Source of the DNA: Sphingobium sp. TCM1
GTDB taxonomy: Bacteria; Pseudomonadota; Alphaproteobacteria; Sphingomonadales; Sphingomonadaceae
Reading direction: 5' to 3'
Assembly: GCF_001650725.1 (NCBI RefSeq)
Contig: NZ_LXVX01000006.1
Location: 1 to 64,000, forward strand
DNA: 64,000 nucleotides
Made by a program: the position numbers and the translations under genes. The notes beneath the pieces were generated by a model. It had not been told where the DNA came from. It worked only from the letters and a program-made list of their open reading frames with translations, and searched no databases. Positions 57,311 through 64,000 of this stretch are shown piece after piece (the first letter of the stretch is position 1; each line of letters starts with the position of its first letter).

Positions 57311-57853
57311 ATGAAGATCACGCCCATCCTGCTCGCCGTGCCGCTTGGTTTTGCCATGTCGGCTTGCGCCACCGCTTCCCCGGATGCGGCCGCGCCCGCC
57401 GCGCCCACGGCCCGCGCCAGCCTGGCGGCTGGTGACGGCAGCGCGCGGGGGCAGGCAATGGTGACCGAGGCGGCGGACGGGCTGCATGTCGTGGTCAAGG
57501 CGCAGGGCGTGACGCCGGGCATCCACGCCGTGCATATCCACACCACCGGTACCTGCACCGGGCCCGACTTCACCAGCGCGGGCGGTCACTGGAACCCGGC
57601 CGGGCGGCAGCATGGCAAGGACAATCCCGCTGGTATGCATATGGGCGACATGCCCAACATGGTCGCCGGGTCGGACGGCGCGGGCGAACTGGAATATGTG
57701 GTCGCGCATGGCAGCATCCAGGGCGGCGCGACCCCGCTGCTCGATGCCGATGGCGCGGCTGTGGTGATCCATGCCCAGGCCGATGACAACAAGACCGACC
57801 CGACCGGTAATGCCGGCGGCCGGGTCGCCTGCGGCGTGCTCAAGGTGGGCTGA
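57311..57853 (+). CDS. sodC: Copper/zinc superoxide dismutase, periplasmic
   Basis: The 180-residue protein has a lipoprotein-type signal (lipobox MSAC at residue 16 area) and the complete Cu/Zn SOD ligand set: HIHTTG for copper, GGHWNP and a following HGKDNPAGMHMGDMPN loop with zinc His and Asp residues, and VVIHAQADD. The disulfide cysteines (TGTCTGPDF and RVACGVL) are present. It protects the cell envelope from superoxide. The ATG at 57311 follows GGAG. Confidence 0.93.
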   Translation: MKITPILLAVPLGFAMSACATASPDAAAPAAPTARASLAAGDGSARGQAMVTEAADGLHVVVKAQGVTPGIHAVHIHTTGTCTGPDFTSAGGHWNPAGRQHGKDNPAGMHMGDMPNMVAGSDGAGELEYVVAHGSIQGGATPLLDADGAAVVIHAQADDNKTDPTGNAGGRVACGVLKVG

Positions 57854-57865
57854 TCGCGCGGCCGA

Positions 57866-58438
57866 TCAGGCGGGGGCGACCGGGCCTCCGCCTCCAAATT
57901 CGTCCTCAAATTCTCCATAGTCGGCCACGGCCTCGTATCGGGCGCCGCCATGGCCGATCCGGCTTTCGAACAGGCTAAAGCCGGTGATCGGAAAGGGCGG
58001 GCTGGCGAGAGCGGCATGGGCGGCCAGAAAGGCGTCCACCATGCCGCCCGCGCGGCCGAACCGCGCCAGGGTGATATGGGGCAGATAGGCGCGACCCTCG
58101 GGCGCCAGGCCGGCGGAGACGCAGGCCCGGTCGATCTTCCGGTGCAGTTGCGCCAGCGGATCGCGCGGCTGGACGCCGGCCCAGAGCGTGTCCGCCACGC
58201 CCTTGCGGTCGAAGCTGCCGACGCCCGACAGGCTGATGTCGAAGGGCGCGAAACGGATCGCGGCCAGCGCATCGGCAATGTCGTTGGCCTGGTGCCGCTC
58301 GACTTCCCCGATGAAGCGCAGGGTCAGGTGCAACTGGTCGTCATCCTGCCAGCGCGCGCCGGGCACGCCCGCCATCAGTGACAGCAGAAGGGAACGGATC
58401 GGTGCGGGCGGGCGGATGGCCACGAACAGACGGTGCAT
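57866..58438 (-). CDS. thpR: RNA 2',3'-cyclic phosphodiesterase
   Basis: The 190-residue protein has two HxTL motifs (LHLTLRFIGEV near residue 37 and PHITLARFG near 121), the 2H-phosphoesterase active site. MHRLFVAIRPP at the start is typical of ThpR/LigT. It opens 2',3'-cyclic phosphates and can join tRNA halves. The start is at 58438. It converges with sodC across 12 bases. Confidence 0.93.
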   Translation of the reverse strand: MHRLFVAIRPPAPIRSLLLSLMAGVPGARWQDDDQLHLTLRFIGEVERHQANDIADALAAIRFAPFDISLSGVGSFDRKGVADTLWAGVQPRDPLAQLHRKIDRACVSAGLAPEGRAYLPHITLARFGRAGGMVDAFLAAHAALASPPFPITGFSLFESRIGHGGARYEAVADYGEFEDEFGGGGPVAPA

Positions 58439-58560
58439 GGCGCCAATATAGGGACAAGCCGGTGCTGTGCCACGCATTGATCGGTTTGACTTGAAGTCGG
58501 GCGTGGAAGCGCCGATAATAGGAAGGCTGGCGATGAGTGCCGGTGAAGGAGATGATTTTC

Positions 58561-59310
58561 ATGGCCAACTGGTCCGACCCCCGTCCCGGCACAGAGGCCG
58601 GCATTCCGGGCTTTGGCGGCACCACCGCCGCGCGCGGCGAGGCGTTCGACGCCGGGCTGCGCCGCTACATGCTGTCGGTCTATAATTATATGGCGAGCGG
58701 CGTGCTGCTGACGGGCATCGTCGCGCTGCTGTTCGCGTCGAGCGGGCTTGCCTATCAGATACTCGCCGGCCCCGGCATACTGAAATATGTCATCATGTTC
58801 GCGCCGCTGGCGTTCGTGATGGTGATGAGCTTCGGCATCAACCGCCTGTCGACGGTGACGATGCAGGCGCTGTTCTGGGCTTATGCTGCGGTGATGGGTC
58901 TGTCGCTCTCGTCGATCTTCCTGGTCTATACCGGCACGTCGATCGCGCAGACCTTCTTCGCGACCGCCGCCGCCTTCGCGGGCCTCAGTCTCTGGGGCTA
59001 CACGACGAAGAAGGATCTTTCGGGTTTCGGCACCTTCCTGATCATGGGCCTGGTCGGCCTTTTCATCGCGATGCTGATCAACCTGTTCCTGAAGTCGAGC
59101 GCGATGGACCTGGTCATCAGCTGCCTTGGCGTGCTGCTGTTCGCAGGCCTCACCGCCTATGACACGCAGAAGATCAAGAGCATCTACGCCCATGTCGCGG
59201 GTACGGACATGATGGGCAAGTCGGTGGTGATGGGGGCGCTGAACCTCTATCTCGACTTCATCAACATGTTCCTGTTCCTGCTGCGCTTCATGGGCGGCAA
59301 CCGCGACTGA
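58561..59310 (+). CDS. Bax inhibitor-1/YccA family membrane protein
   Basis: The 249-residue protein has a Gly-rich polar N-terminus and seven membrane helices with the BI-1 signatures: LRRYMLSVYNYMASGVLLTG, TAAAFAGLSLWGYTTKKDLS, and a C-terminal LTAYDTQKIKSIYA with the conserved Asp. BI-1 proteins act as pH-sensitive calcium leaks or regulators of FtsH. The ATG at 58561 follows AAGGAG. Confidence 0.94.
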   Translation: MANWSDPRPGTEAGIPGFGGTTAARGEAFDAGLRRYMLSVYNYMASGVLLTGIVALLFASSGLAYQILAGPGILKYVIMFAPLAFVMVMSFGINRLSTVTMQALFWAYAAVMGLSLSSIFLVYTGTSIAQTFFATAAAFAGLSLWGYTTKKDLSGFGTFLIMGLVGLFIAMLINLFLKSSAMDLVISCLGVLLFAGLTAYDTQKIKSIYAHVAGTDMMGKSVVMGALNLYLDFINMFLFLLRFMGGNRD

Positions 59311-59334
59311 TCGGCGCGGTTAGGCGGATTAGGG

Positions 59335-59367
59335 AAGGCCCGGTGGAGCGATCCACCGGGCCTTTTT
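59335..59367 (+). terminator. Rho-independent terminator after the BI-1 gene
   Basis: A perfect 13-bp stem (59335-59347 with 59352-59364), a 4-base loop and five T residues (59363-59367). Confidence 0.93.
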
Positions 59368-59432
59368 GTCATGTGCATTGCGCCGACCGCTCTTCGTTTC
59401 GAGCATAGTCGGGAAACGGCGACGCGGCGGCA

Positions 59433-60062
59433 TCAGTCCTGCTTCTGCATCTCCGCGATCAGCGCGCCGTCAATGTCTTTCTGGCGCTGGTAGGCTGGGC
59501 GGGCGCGGAGCCTTTCGGCATAGGCGGTATAGGCGGGGCGAGCAGGCATGGTGCCGAAGGCGAGGCCCCAGTCGATCTGTGACCCGACATAGACGTCGGC
59601 AGCCGTAAATTGGTCTCCGCAAATCCAGGCGTCGCCCGATACGGCTTGTTCAAGTGTGTCCAGCACTGCGTCGAGCGATCCATAGCCGGCGGCGCGCTCG
59701 CGCCCCTCGGGCAGGACGAAGCCCATCGCCCTGTTGGTGACGGCGGCCTCCACCGGGCCGGCGGCGAAGAAGAGCCAGCGGTAATAAGCGTGGCGATCGG
59801 CAGGGGGCGGGGCCAGACCGGCGCCGGGGAAGGCGTCCGCCAGATAGGCGCAGATGGCGGCGCATTCGGTCACGACGCGCCCCTGATGGACGATTGCGGG
59901 AACCTTGCCCATCGGATTGATCGTAAGATAGTCGGCGGCCTTCATCGTAGTCCCATAGTCGAGGATGACGGTTTCATAGACTTCGCCGACCTCTTCCAGC
60001 ATCCAGCGGGCGATCTGCCCGCGCGACATGGGATTGGTGTAGAAGACGAGATCGAGGGACAT
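59433..60062 (-). CDS. Glutathione S-transferase family protein
   Basis: The 209-residue protein has the thioredoxin-like N-terminal domain (FYTNPMSRGQIARWMLEEVG; INPMGKVPAI with cis-Pro; VVTECAAICAYLAD binding the glutathione gamma-Glu) and an all-helical C-terminal domain with GDQFTAADVYVGSQIDW. The likely catalytic Ser is in PMSRGQ. The start is at 60062. Substrate is unknown. Confidence 0.93.
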   Translation of the reverse strand: MSLDLVFYTNPMSRGQIARWMLEEVGEVYETVILDYGTTMKAADYLTINPMGKVPAIVHQGRVVTECAAICAYLADAFPGAGLAPPPADRHAYYRWLFFAAGPVEAAVTNRAMGFVLPEGRERAAGYGSLDAVLDTLEQAVSGDAWICGDQFTAADVYVGSQIDWGLAFGTMPARPAYTAYAERLRARPAYQRQKDIDGALIAEMQKQD

Positions 60063-60541
60063 GGGCAGGCTCTCCTGAATCGAGTGGGCGAAGGGTGCCG
60101 CATGGATGCGGTCGGCGCTATCCTGTTCCGCCATGCAAGCCGTCGGTCTGGGACGAAATGGCCCGCTTACGCCATCCCTCACCGCTCGACAGGCTGGTTA
60201 GAGCATTTTCCAATCAGGTGGAATCACCTGATGACTCGGAAAATGCGGCAAACCAAAAACTTAGAGCGGTCGATCCGGTGCAGCCGGATGGGAAACCGCT
60301 CTAAAGTCTCCATGAGGCTGTGGACTGGCAAGGCTCCGCGTTGGCAACCTATCTCAAAATGCCCCCCTATGCCTCGAATTCGGGCCTGCGATGCCACCCT
60401 GAAATGACGGGCGCCGGCGGGAACCGTATAAGCCGTTGTGTAATGGTGGCTTCAGCTTGTGACGGATTGGCCAGTTCCGTGCATCATGAACCGATCTTCC
60501 CGCGTGCAGACAGGTAATGCCACGGTAGCGCTGCCGTCCGA
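60063..60541. other. Intergenic region with a palindromic repeat
   Basis: The 479-base region between the GST and histidine-kinase genes has no convincing coding sequence. A double-hairpin repeat occupies 60200-60304; nothing else was recognised in the remainder. Confidence 0.6.
60200..60304. repeat. Double-hairpin palindromic element (REP/BIME-like)
   Basis: Two adjacent nested palindromes: GCATTTTCC (60203-60211) with GGAAAATGC (60238-60246), enclosing TCAGGTG/CACCTGA; then AGAGCGG (60263-60269) with CCGCTCT (60296-60302), enclosing ATCCGG/CCGGAT. The element is flanked by TTAGAGC and CTCTAAA. Confidence 0.8.
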
Positions 60542-61903
60542 TCAAGCCGACGGCAGTCGCAGCCTTACCAGCAGGCCGCCCAGATCCTCGCTTTCCTCCA
60601 GGGCGACGGTGCCGCCATAGATTTCGGCCACGTCGCGGACGATGGCGAGGCCGAGGCCGGTGCCGGGCTTGCCGGAATCGAGGCGCACGCCGCGGTCGAA
60701 GATGCGGACGCGGTCGGCCTCCGGTATGCCCATGCCGTCATCCTCGACCAGGATTTCGACCATGCCGGCCGCGCGGCCGACCGTCGCGAAGACGCTGCCG
60801 CCGCCATATTTGGCCGCGTTCTCGATCAGGTTGCCGAGCATTTCGTCGAGATCCTGCCGCTCGACGCGCACGGCAGCCTCCTTGTCGCCGTCCATGTCGA
60901 CGCGCGCTTCGGGATAGAGGCGCTGCACCGCGCGCTCCACGGCGGTCAGGCTGGCCCAGACTTCCGCGCGGCTGTGTGCCGCGCCGCGCCGCCCCACCGC
61001 GCGGGCGCGGGCGAGATGATGGTCGACCTGTCGCCGCATCGTCGTCGCCTCGCGGATCACCGTTTCGCCCAGGTCGGGCGAGCGGGCGGTGGCGGCGTTC
61101 ATGATGACGGTGAGCGGGGTCTTGAGCGCATGGGCGAGGTTGCCCGCATGGGTGCGGGCTTCCTCCGCCTGGCGTTCATTATGGGCGAGCAGGGCGTTGA
61201 GTTCCTCGACCATGGGCAGCACTTCGGCGGGCATGGGTTCGGTCACGCGATTCTTCTCGCCCCCTCGCATCCGGATGATTTCCAGCCGTACCTTGCGCAG
61301 CGGACGCAGGCCATAGATGGTCTGGAGCGTGGCGAGCACGAACAGGCCGAGCGCGAGCAGGGTGAAGCTCTTGAAGAGGGTGGAGCGGAGCGTCCTGATC
61401 TGCCCGTCCAGCCCCTCGCGCGCCTGCGCGACCATGAACATCCAGCGCGCGTTCGAGCCGGGCAGGATGACGGTGCGTTCCATGATGCGCAGATCCTCGC
61501 CCGGAAACTGCTTGCTGTCATAGACATGGAGATGGCGGTCATGATGTTCCGGCGGCACCTTGAGCGCGCGGTCCCAGAGCGAGCGCGAGCGCCAGTCCTC
61601 ATGCCCCTTGGCGCTGATCTGGTAATAGAGGCCGCTATTGGGTTCGAGAAAGCGCTGGTCGGCGAGTTCGCGGTTGAACAGCACCTCGCCGTCCGGACCG
61701 ATTTCCGACGCGGCGATCATCGCGGTCAGCACATAGTTCATGCCGTCGTCGAAATTGCGGGTGATCGCATCCGCCAGCACCCGGTCCAGCGCCACGCCGC
61801 CGCCGATCAGCAGCACGCTGATCCACAGAGCCGCGATGCCGATCATCCGCCGGCTGATCGAGCCGGTGGAGCGGACGGGTGGAGGGGACTGGAGGTCGGT
61901 CAT
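60542..61903 (-). CDS. Sensor histidine kinase
   Basis: The 453-residue two-component kinase has membrane helices near 20-40 and 175-195 with a periplasmic sensor between. It lacks a canonical HAMP match but has a linker. The phospho-acceptor is in NLAHALKTPLTVIMN (His near residue 257). The N box (NLIENAAKYG near 361), G1 box (DDGMGIPE near 389) and G2 box (GTGLGLAIV near 416) are intact. It follows the response regulator gene by 145 bases on the same strand. Confidence 0.95.
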   Translation of the reverse strand: MTDLQSPPPVRSTGSISRRMIGIAALWISVLLIGGGVALDRVLADAITRNFDDGMNYVLTAMIAASEIGPDGEVLFNRELADQRFLEPNSGLYYQISAKGHEDWRSRSLWDRALKVPPEHHDRHLHVYDSKQFPGEDLRIMERTVILPGSNARWMFMVAQAREGLDGQIRTLRSTLFKSFTLLALGLFVLATLQTIYGLRPLRKVRLEIIRMRGGEKNRVTEPMPAEVLPMVEELNALLAHNERQAEEARTHAGNLAHALKTPLTVIMNAATARSPDLGETVIREATTMRRQVDHHLARARAVGRRGAAHSRAEVWASLTAVERAVQRLYPEARVDMDGDKEAAVRVERQDLDEMLGNLIENAAKYGGGSVFATVGRAAGMVEILVEDDGMGIPEADRVRIFDRGVRLDSGKPGTGLGLAIVRDVAEIYGGTVALEESEDLGGLLVRLRLPSA

Positions 61904-61921
61904 GCGGCTTTAGACATTGGC

Positions 61922-62032
61922 CCGAACGGCCGTTCGGCCTGAGCTTGCCGAGCCGGAGGCGGGCGAAGCCCGACGGCCTTCCTTCCGTTCGAAGAAAAGT
62001 GGAGGGCTTCGACTGGCTCAGCCCGAACGGGG
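61922..62032. repeat. Inverted repeat, TTCGACAAGCTCAG family
   Basis: CCGAACGGCCGTTCGGCCTG near 61922 and GGCTTCGACTGGCTCAGCCC near 62007 mark an interrupted palindrome between the response-regulator and kinase genes. It is related to the element at 42424-42508. Confidence 0.65.
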
Positions 62033-62048
62033 GGAAAGGAACGCGTGA

Positions 62049-62714
62049 TTACCGCCCCGGCTCGTCCAGGCTATAGCCGAGGCCGCGGATGGTGGTGATG
62101 ACGTCGGCGCCCAGCTTCTTGCGGATGCGGGTGACGAACACCTCGATCGTGTTGGAATCACGGTCGAAATCCTGATCGTAGATATGCTCGATCAGCTCGG
62201 TACGGCTGACCACCTTGCCCTTGTGGTGGAGCAGGTAGGAGAGCAGCTTATATTCCTGCGCGGTGAGCTTCACCGGATCGCCCTTCAGCGTCACCTTGCC
62301 CGAGCGGGTATCGAGGCGGACGTCGCCTGCGGTCAGTTCGCTCGACGCATTGCCAGACGCGCGGCGGATGAGCGCGCGCAGGCGCGCGATCAGTTCCTCG
62401 CTCTGGAACGGCTTGGCGAGATAGTCGTCCGCACCGGCATCGAGACCGGCCACCTTGTCCGACCAGCTATCGCGCGCGGTCAGCACCAGCACGGGGAAAG
62501 CGCGGCCTTCCTTGCGCCAGCGGTCTAGCACGGTGAGGCCGTCGATGGTGGGAAGGCCCAGGTCCAGCACAACCGCGTCATAGCTTTCGGTCGCGCCCAG
62601 GAAATGGCCGTCCTCGCCATCGGTGGCGAGGTCCACGGCGTAGCCCGCGCCCTCCAGCGTGTTCCTGAGCTGCTGGCCCAGGCTCGGTTCATCCTCGACG
62701 ATCAGCAGACGCAT
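62049..62714 (-). CDS. OmpR/PhoP-type response regulator
   Basis: The 221-residue regulator has a receiver domain (MRLLIVEDEP, phospho-acceptor Asp51 in VVLDLGLPTIDG, LTARDSW and AKPF) and a winged-helix DNA-binding domain (YKLLSYLLHHKGKVVSRTEL; SNTIEVFVTRIRKKLGADVI; TIRGLGYSL). It pairs with the histidine kinase downstream. The preceding PepSY gene probably belongs to the same operon and may be a sensor accessory or a target. Confidence 0.96.
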   Translation of the reverse strand: MRLLIVEDEPSLGQQLRNTLEGAGYAVDLATDGEDGHFLGATESYDAVVLDLGLPTIDGLTVLDRWRKEGRAFPVLVLTARDSWSDKVAGLDAGADDYLAKPFQSEELIARLRALIRRASGNASSELTAGDVRLDTRSGKVTLKGDPVKLTAQEYKLLSYLLHHKGKVVSRTELIEHIYDQDFDRDSNTIEVFVTRIRKKLGADVITTIRGLGYSLDEPGR

Positions 62715-62760
62715 GGGGCTGTTCCGTTTCTGTTATGAATAGGGTTGAAGGGCGCGCCGG

Positions 62761-63075
62761 TCAGCGCGCCATGCCGATAATATCGCCCGTCCTGCCGTCC
62801 GCATCAACCCACATGACCTTGCCGTCCTTCACATATTTCAGGCGATAGCGGTTGGACGAGGGGTTGAACTCGCTGCCGACATAGGTGGCGCCGCCAACGG
62901 CGGCGTCGACGCGACGCTTGATCATCGAGAAAGGCATGACCTGGCCGTCCAGCATAGCGCGGCGGGCGGCGTCCTGTTCGTCGCGGCGATTGCCGGCGTC
63001 GGCGGCGGGGATCGCCACCGCCAGGGCAAGCGCTGCGCCAAGGGCAGCGGTCAGGCTGTTCCACTTCATCATCAT
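62761..63075 (-). CDS. Exported PepSY-domain-like protein
   Basis: The 104-residue protein has a signal peptide (MMMKWNSLTAALGAALAL...ADAG), then a PepSY-like domain: PFSMIKRRVDAAVGGATYVG, YRLKYVKDGKVMWVDADGRTG. Small PepSY proteins encoded beside PhoP-like systems occur widely in sphingomonads. Several ATGs are possible (63099 to 63069) and no clear ribosome-binding site helps. It precedes the response regulator by 46 bases. Confidence 0.8.
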   Translation of the reverse strand: MMMKWNSLTAALGAALALAVAIPAADAGNRRDEQDAARRAMLDGQVMPFSMIKRRVDAAVGGATYVGSEFNPSSNRYRLKYVKDGKVMWVDADGRTGDIIGMAR

Positions 63076-63143
63076 GGGCATGGCATAGGCGCAGCGCATT
63101 GAACAGGTGGTGAATGGCGGTGCGGGATGCTGTTTCCGTTTTT

Positions 63144-63213
63144 CGTCATCCCCGCGCAGGCGGGTCGAAGAGAGTCACGCGCCTCTCTTCGACCCGCCTG
63201 AGCGGGGATGACG
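63144..63213. repeat. Long palindrome of the CGTCATCCCCGC family
   Basis: Two 31-base arms (63144-63174 and 63183-63213) are complementary at 30 of 31 positions around an 8-base loop. No T run follows on either strand, so it is best viewed as a REP-like element downstream of the SIMPL gene. Confidence 0.85.
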
Positions 63214-63233
63214 ATCATGATTTGGCGACGGCC

Positions 63234-63965
63234 CTATTTCTCCAGCGCATATTGCACGGTCAGCGTCACCGAGGCGCTCACCTGACCGGGTTCGACCGGG
63301 GTGACGGGCGCGGCGTCGGCCTTGAAGCGCGCGCTTTGCATCATCGGCATCGGCGGATTGCCGCCGCTGTTGCTTTCACTGATCGACACCAGTCGCGCCG
63401 AACGAAATCCTGCGGCCTGTGCATAGAAATCGGCCTGCGTCCTGGCGCTTTTCAGCGCGGCGCCGCGCGCCTGGACGAGGAGCGGCGAGGGATCTTCGAT
63501 CGAGAAGCTGGGGCCGTTGATGTTGGTCGCCCCTGCCGCGACCATCGCGTCGAGCGACGCGCCGACCCGCTTGATGTCGCGCAGCTTCACCGTCAGCTGG
63601 TTCGACGCTTCATAGCCGATGAAGCGTGGGCCGGACGGCTGGCCGTCGCGGTTGCTGTAGTCATATTGGGCGCTGAGATTGATGCCGCTGGTCTGGATGT
63701 CCTTTTTCGCGATGCCGGCCTTGGCCAGCGCTGCGATCAACCTTTCGGTCTGCGCGGCATTGTCCTGCATGGCGGCCTGCGCGGTCTGTGCGCGGGTCTG
63801 GACGCCGGTGCCGACGGTCGCGACATCTGGCGCGGCCTCGACGCTTTCGGTGACGTTCAATGTCACCACCGGCGCGGTCTCGGCGATGGTGACGCTGGTC
63901 TGGGCAAGTGCCGCGACAGGCAGTGCGGCGGCGCCGAGCGCCATCAGGGCGAGAGCGGATTTCAT
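63234..63965 (-). CDS. SIMPL-domain (DUF541) periplasmic protein
   Basis: The 243-residue protein has a signal peptide (MKSALALMALGAAALPVAALAQ) and the SIMPL pattern: an APVVTLNVTESVEAAPDVA strand, VGTGVQTRAQTAQAAM, the DIQTSGINLSAQYDYS segment, and GYEASNQLTVKLRDI. It is probably an outer-membrane or periplasmic protein related to YggE, which reduces oxidative stress. GAGGAGA is upstream of the ATG. Confidence 0.9.
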   Translation of the reverse strand: MKSALALMALGAAALPVAALAQTSVTIAETAPVVTLNVTESVEAAPDVATVGTGVQTRAQTAQAAMQDNAAQTERLIAALAKAGIAKKDIQTSGINLSAQYDYSNRDGQPSGPRFIGYEASNQLTVKLRDIKRVGASLDAMVAAGATNINGPSFSIEDPSPLLVQARGAALKSARTQADFYAQAAGFRSARLVSISESNSGGNPPMPMMQSARFKADAAPVTPVEPGQVSASVTLTVQYALEK

Positions 63966-64000
63966 GAAATTTTCTCCTCGATAAGCCTTGCACCCGTATT

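Overview
The window is high-GC chromosomal DNA from an alphaproteobacterium, most likely a sphingomonad (Sphingobium/Sphingomonas type). The evidence is the recG-sdhE-mfd cluster, the eno-ftsB-pdhA-pdhB order with a lipoyl domain fused to the E1 beta subunit, DUF4170, UrcA and TorF-type porin proteins, -10 boxes reading CTATAT, and dispersed palindromes of the CGTCATCCCCGC and TTCGACAAGCTCAG types. No tRNA, rRNA, CRISPR array, integrase or transposase was seen. Genome maintenance and central metabolism dominate: uvrA, mfd, recG, rpoD, dnaG, tyrS, trmB, trmFO, carAB, greA, eno, pdhAB.

Layout. 1-3.4 kb: the end of etfA with a strong terminator, small envelope proteins, a cold-shock protein, a terminase-HTH-like protein and a ParE-type toxin-antitoxin pair. 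3.4-4.95 kb: an AT-richer module of two divergent genes, a ribbon-helix-helix protein and an HExxH putative metallopeptidase. They share an intergenic region holding six GTACCC-like half-sites placed inside both predicted promoters. This is the best candidate in the window for an undescribed system. 5-18 kb: uvrA, an intergenic region with an orphan terminator, trmB, a MAPEG protein, a TorF-like porin, and mfd-sdhE-recG. 18-30.8 kb: MscS, PilZ, tyrS/anmK, a prolyl-hydroxylase-like enzyme coupled to a CoxE-type VWA protein, a soluble chemoreceptor, DUF817, a GFA protein and a MoxR ATPase.

30.9-42.4 kb: rpoD, dnaG (TTG start overlapping a DUF559 gene), a YqeY protein, then carA-rraB-lipoprotein-carB joined by stop/start overlaps, greA and a rhomboid protease. 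42.5-44.9 kb: DUF4170 behind a hairpin that would cover its ribosome-binding site, and a YqjD/YqjE-like envelope-stress cluster. 45-49.4 kb: eno, ftsB, pdhA, pdhB. 49.5-52.7 kb: three overlapping TadE/TadG-type genes. 52.8-64 kb: a phytoene-synthase-like protein, an EF-hand protein, trmFO, a secreted GH79-like hydrolase, sodC, thpR, a Bax-inhibitor-1 protein, a GST, and a PepSY/response-regulator/histidine-kinase operon followed by a SIMPL-domain protein.

Start codons were adjusted from ribosome-binding sites and family N-termini. TTG starts are likely for dnaG, pdhA, the YqjE-like gene and the TorF-like porin; GTG starts for sdhE, the RraB-like gene, the MAPEG gene and an 18.1-kb membrane protein. 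All functions come from reading motifs by eye, without database searches.
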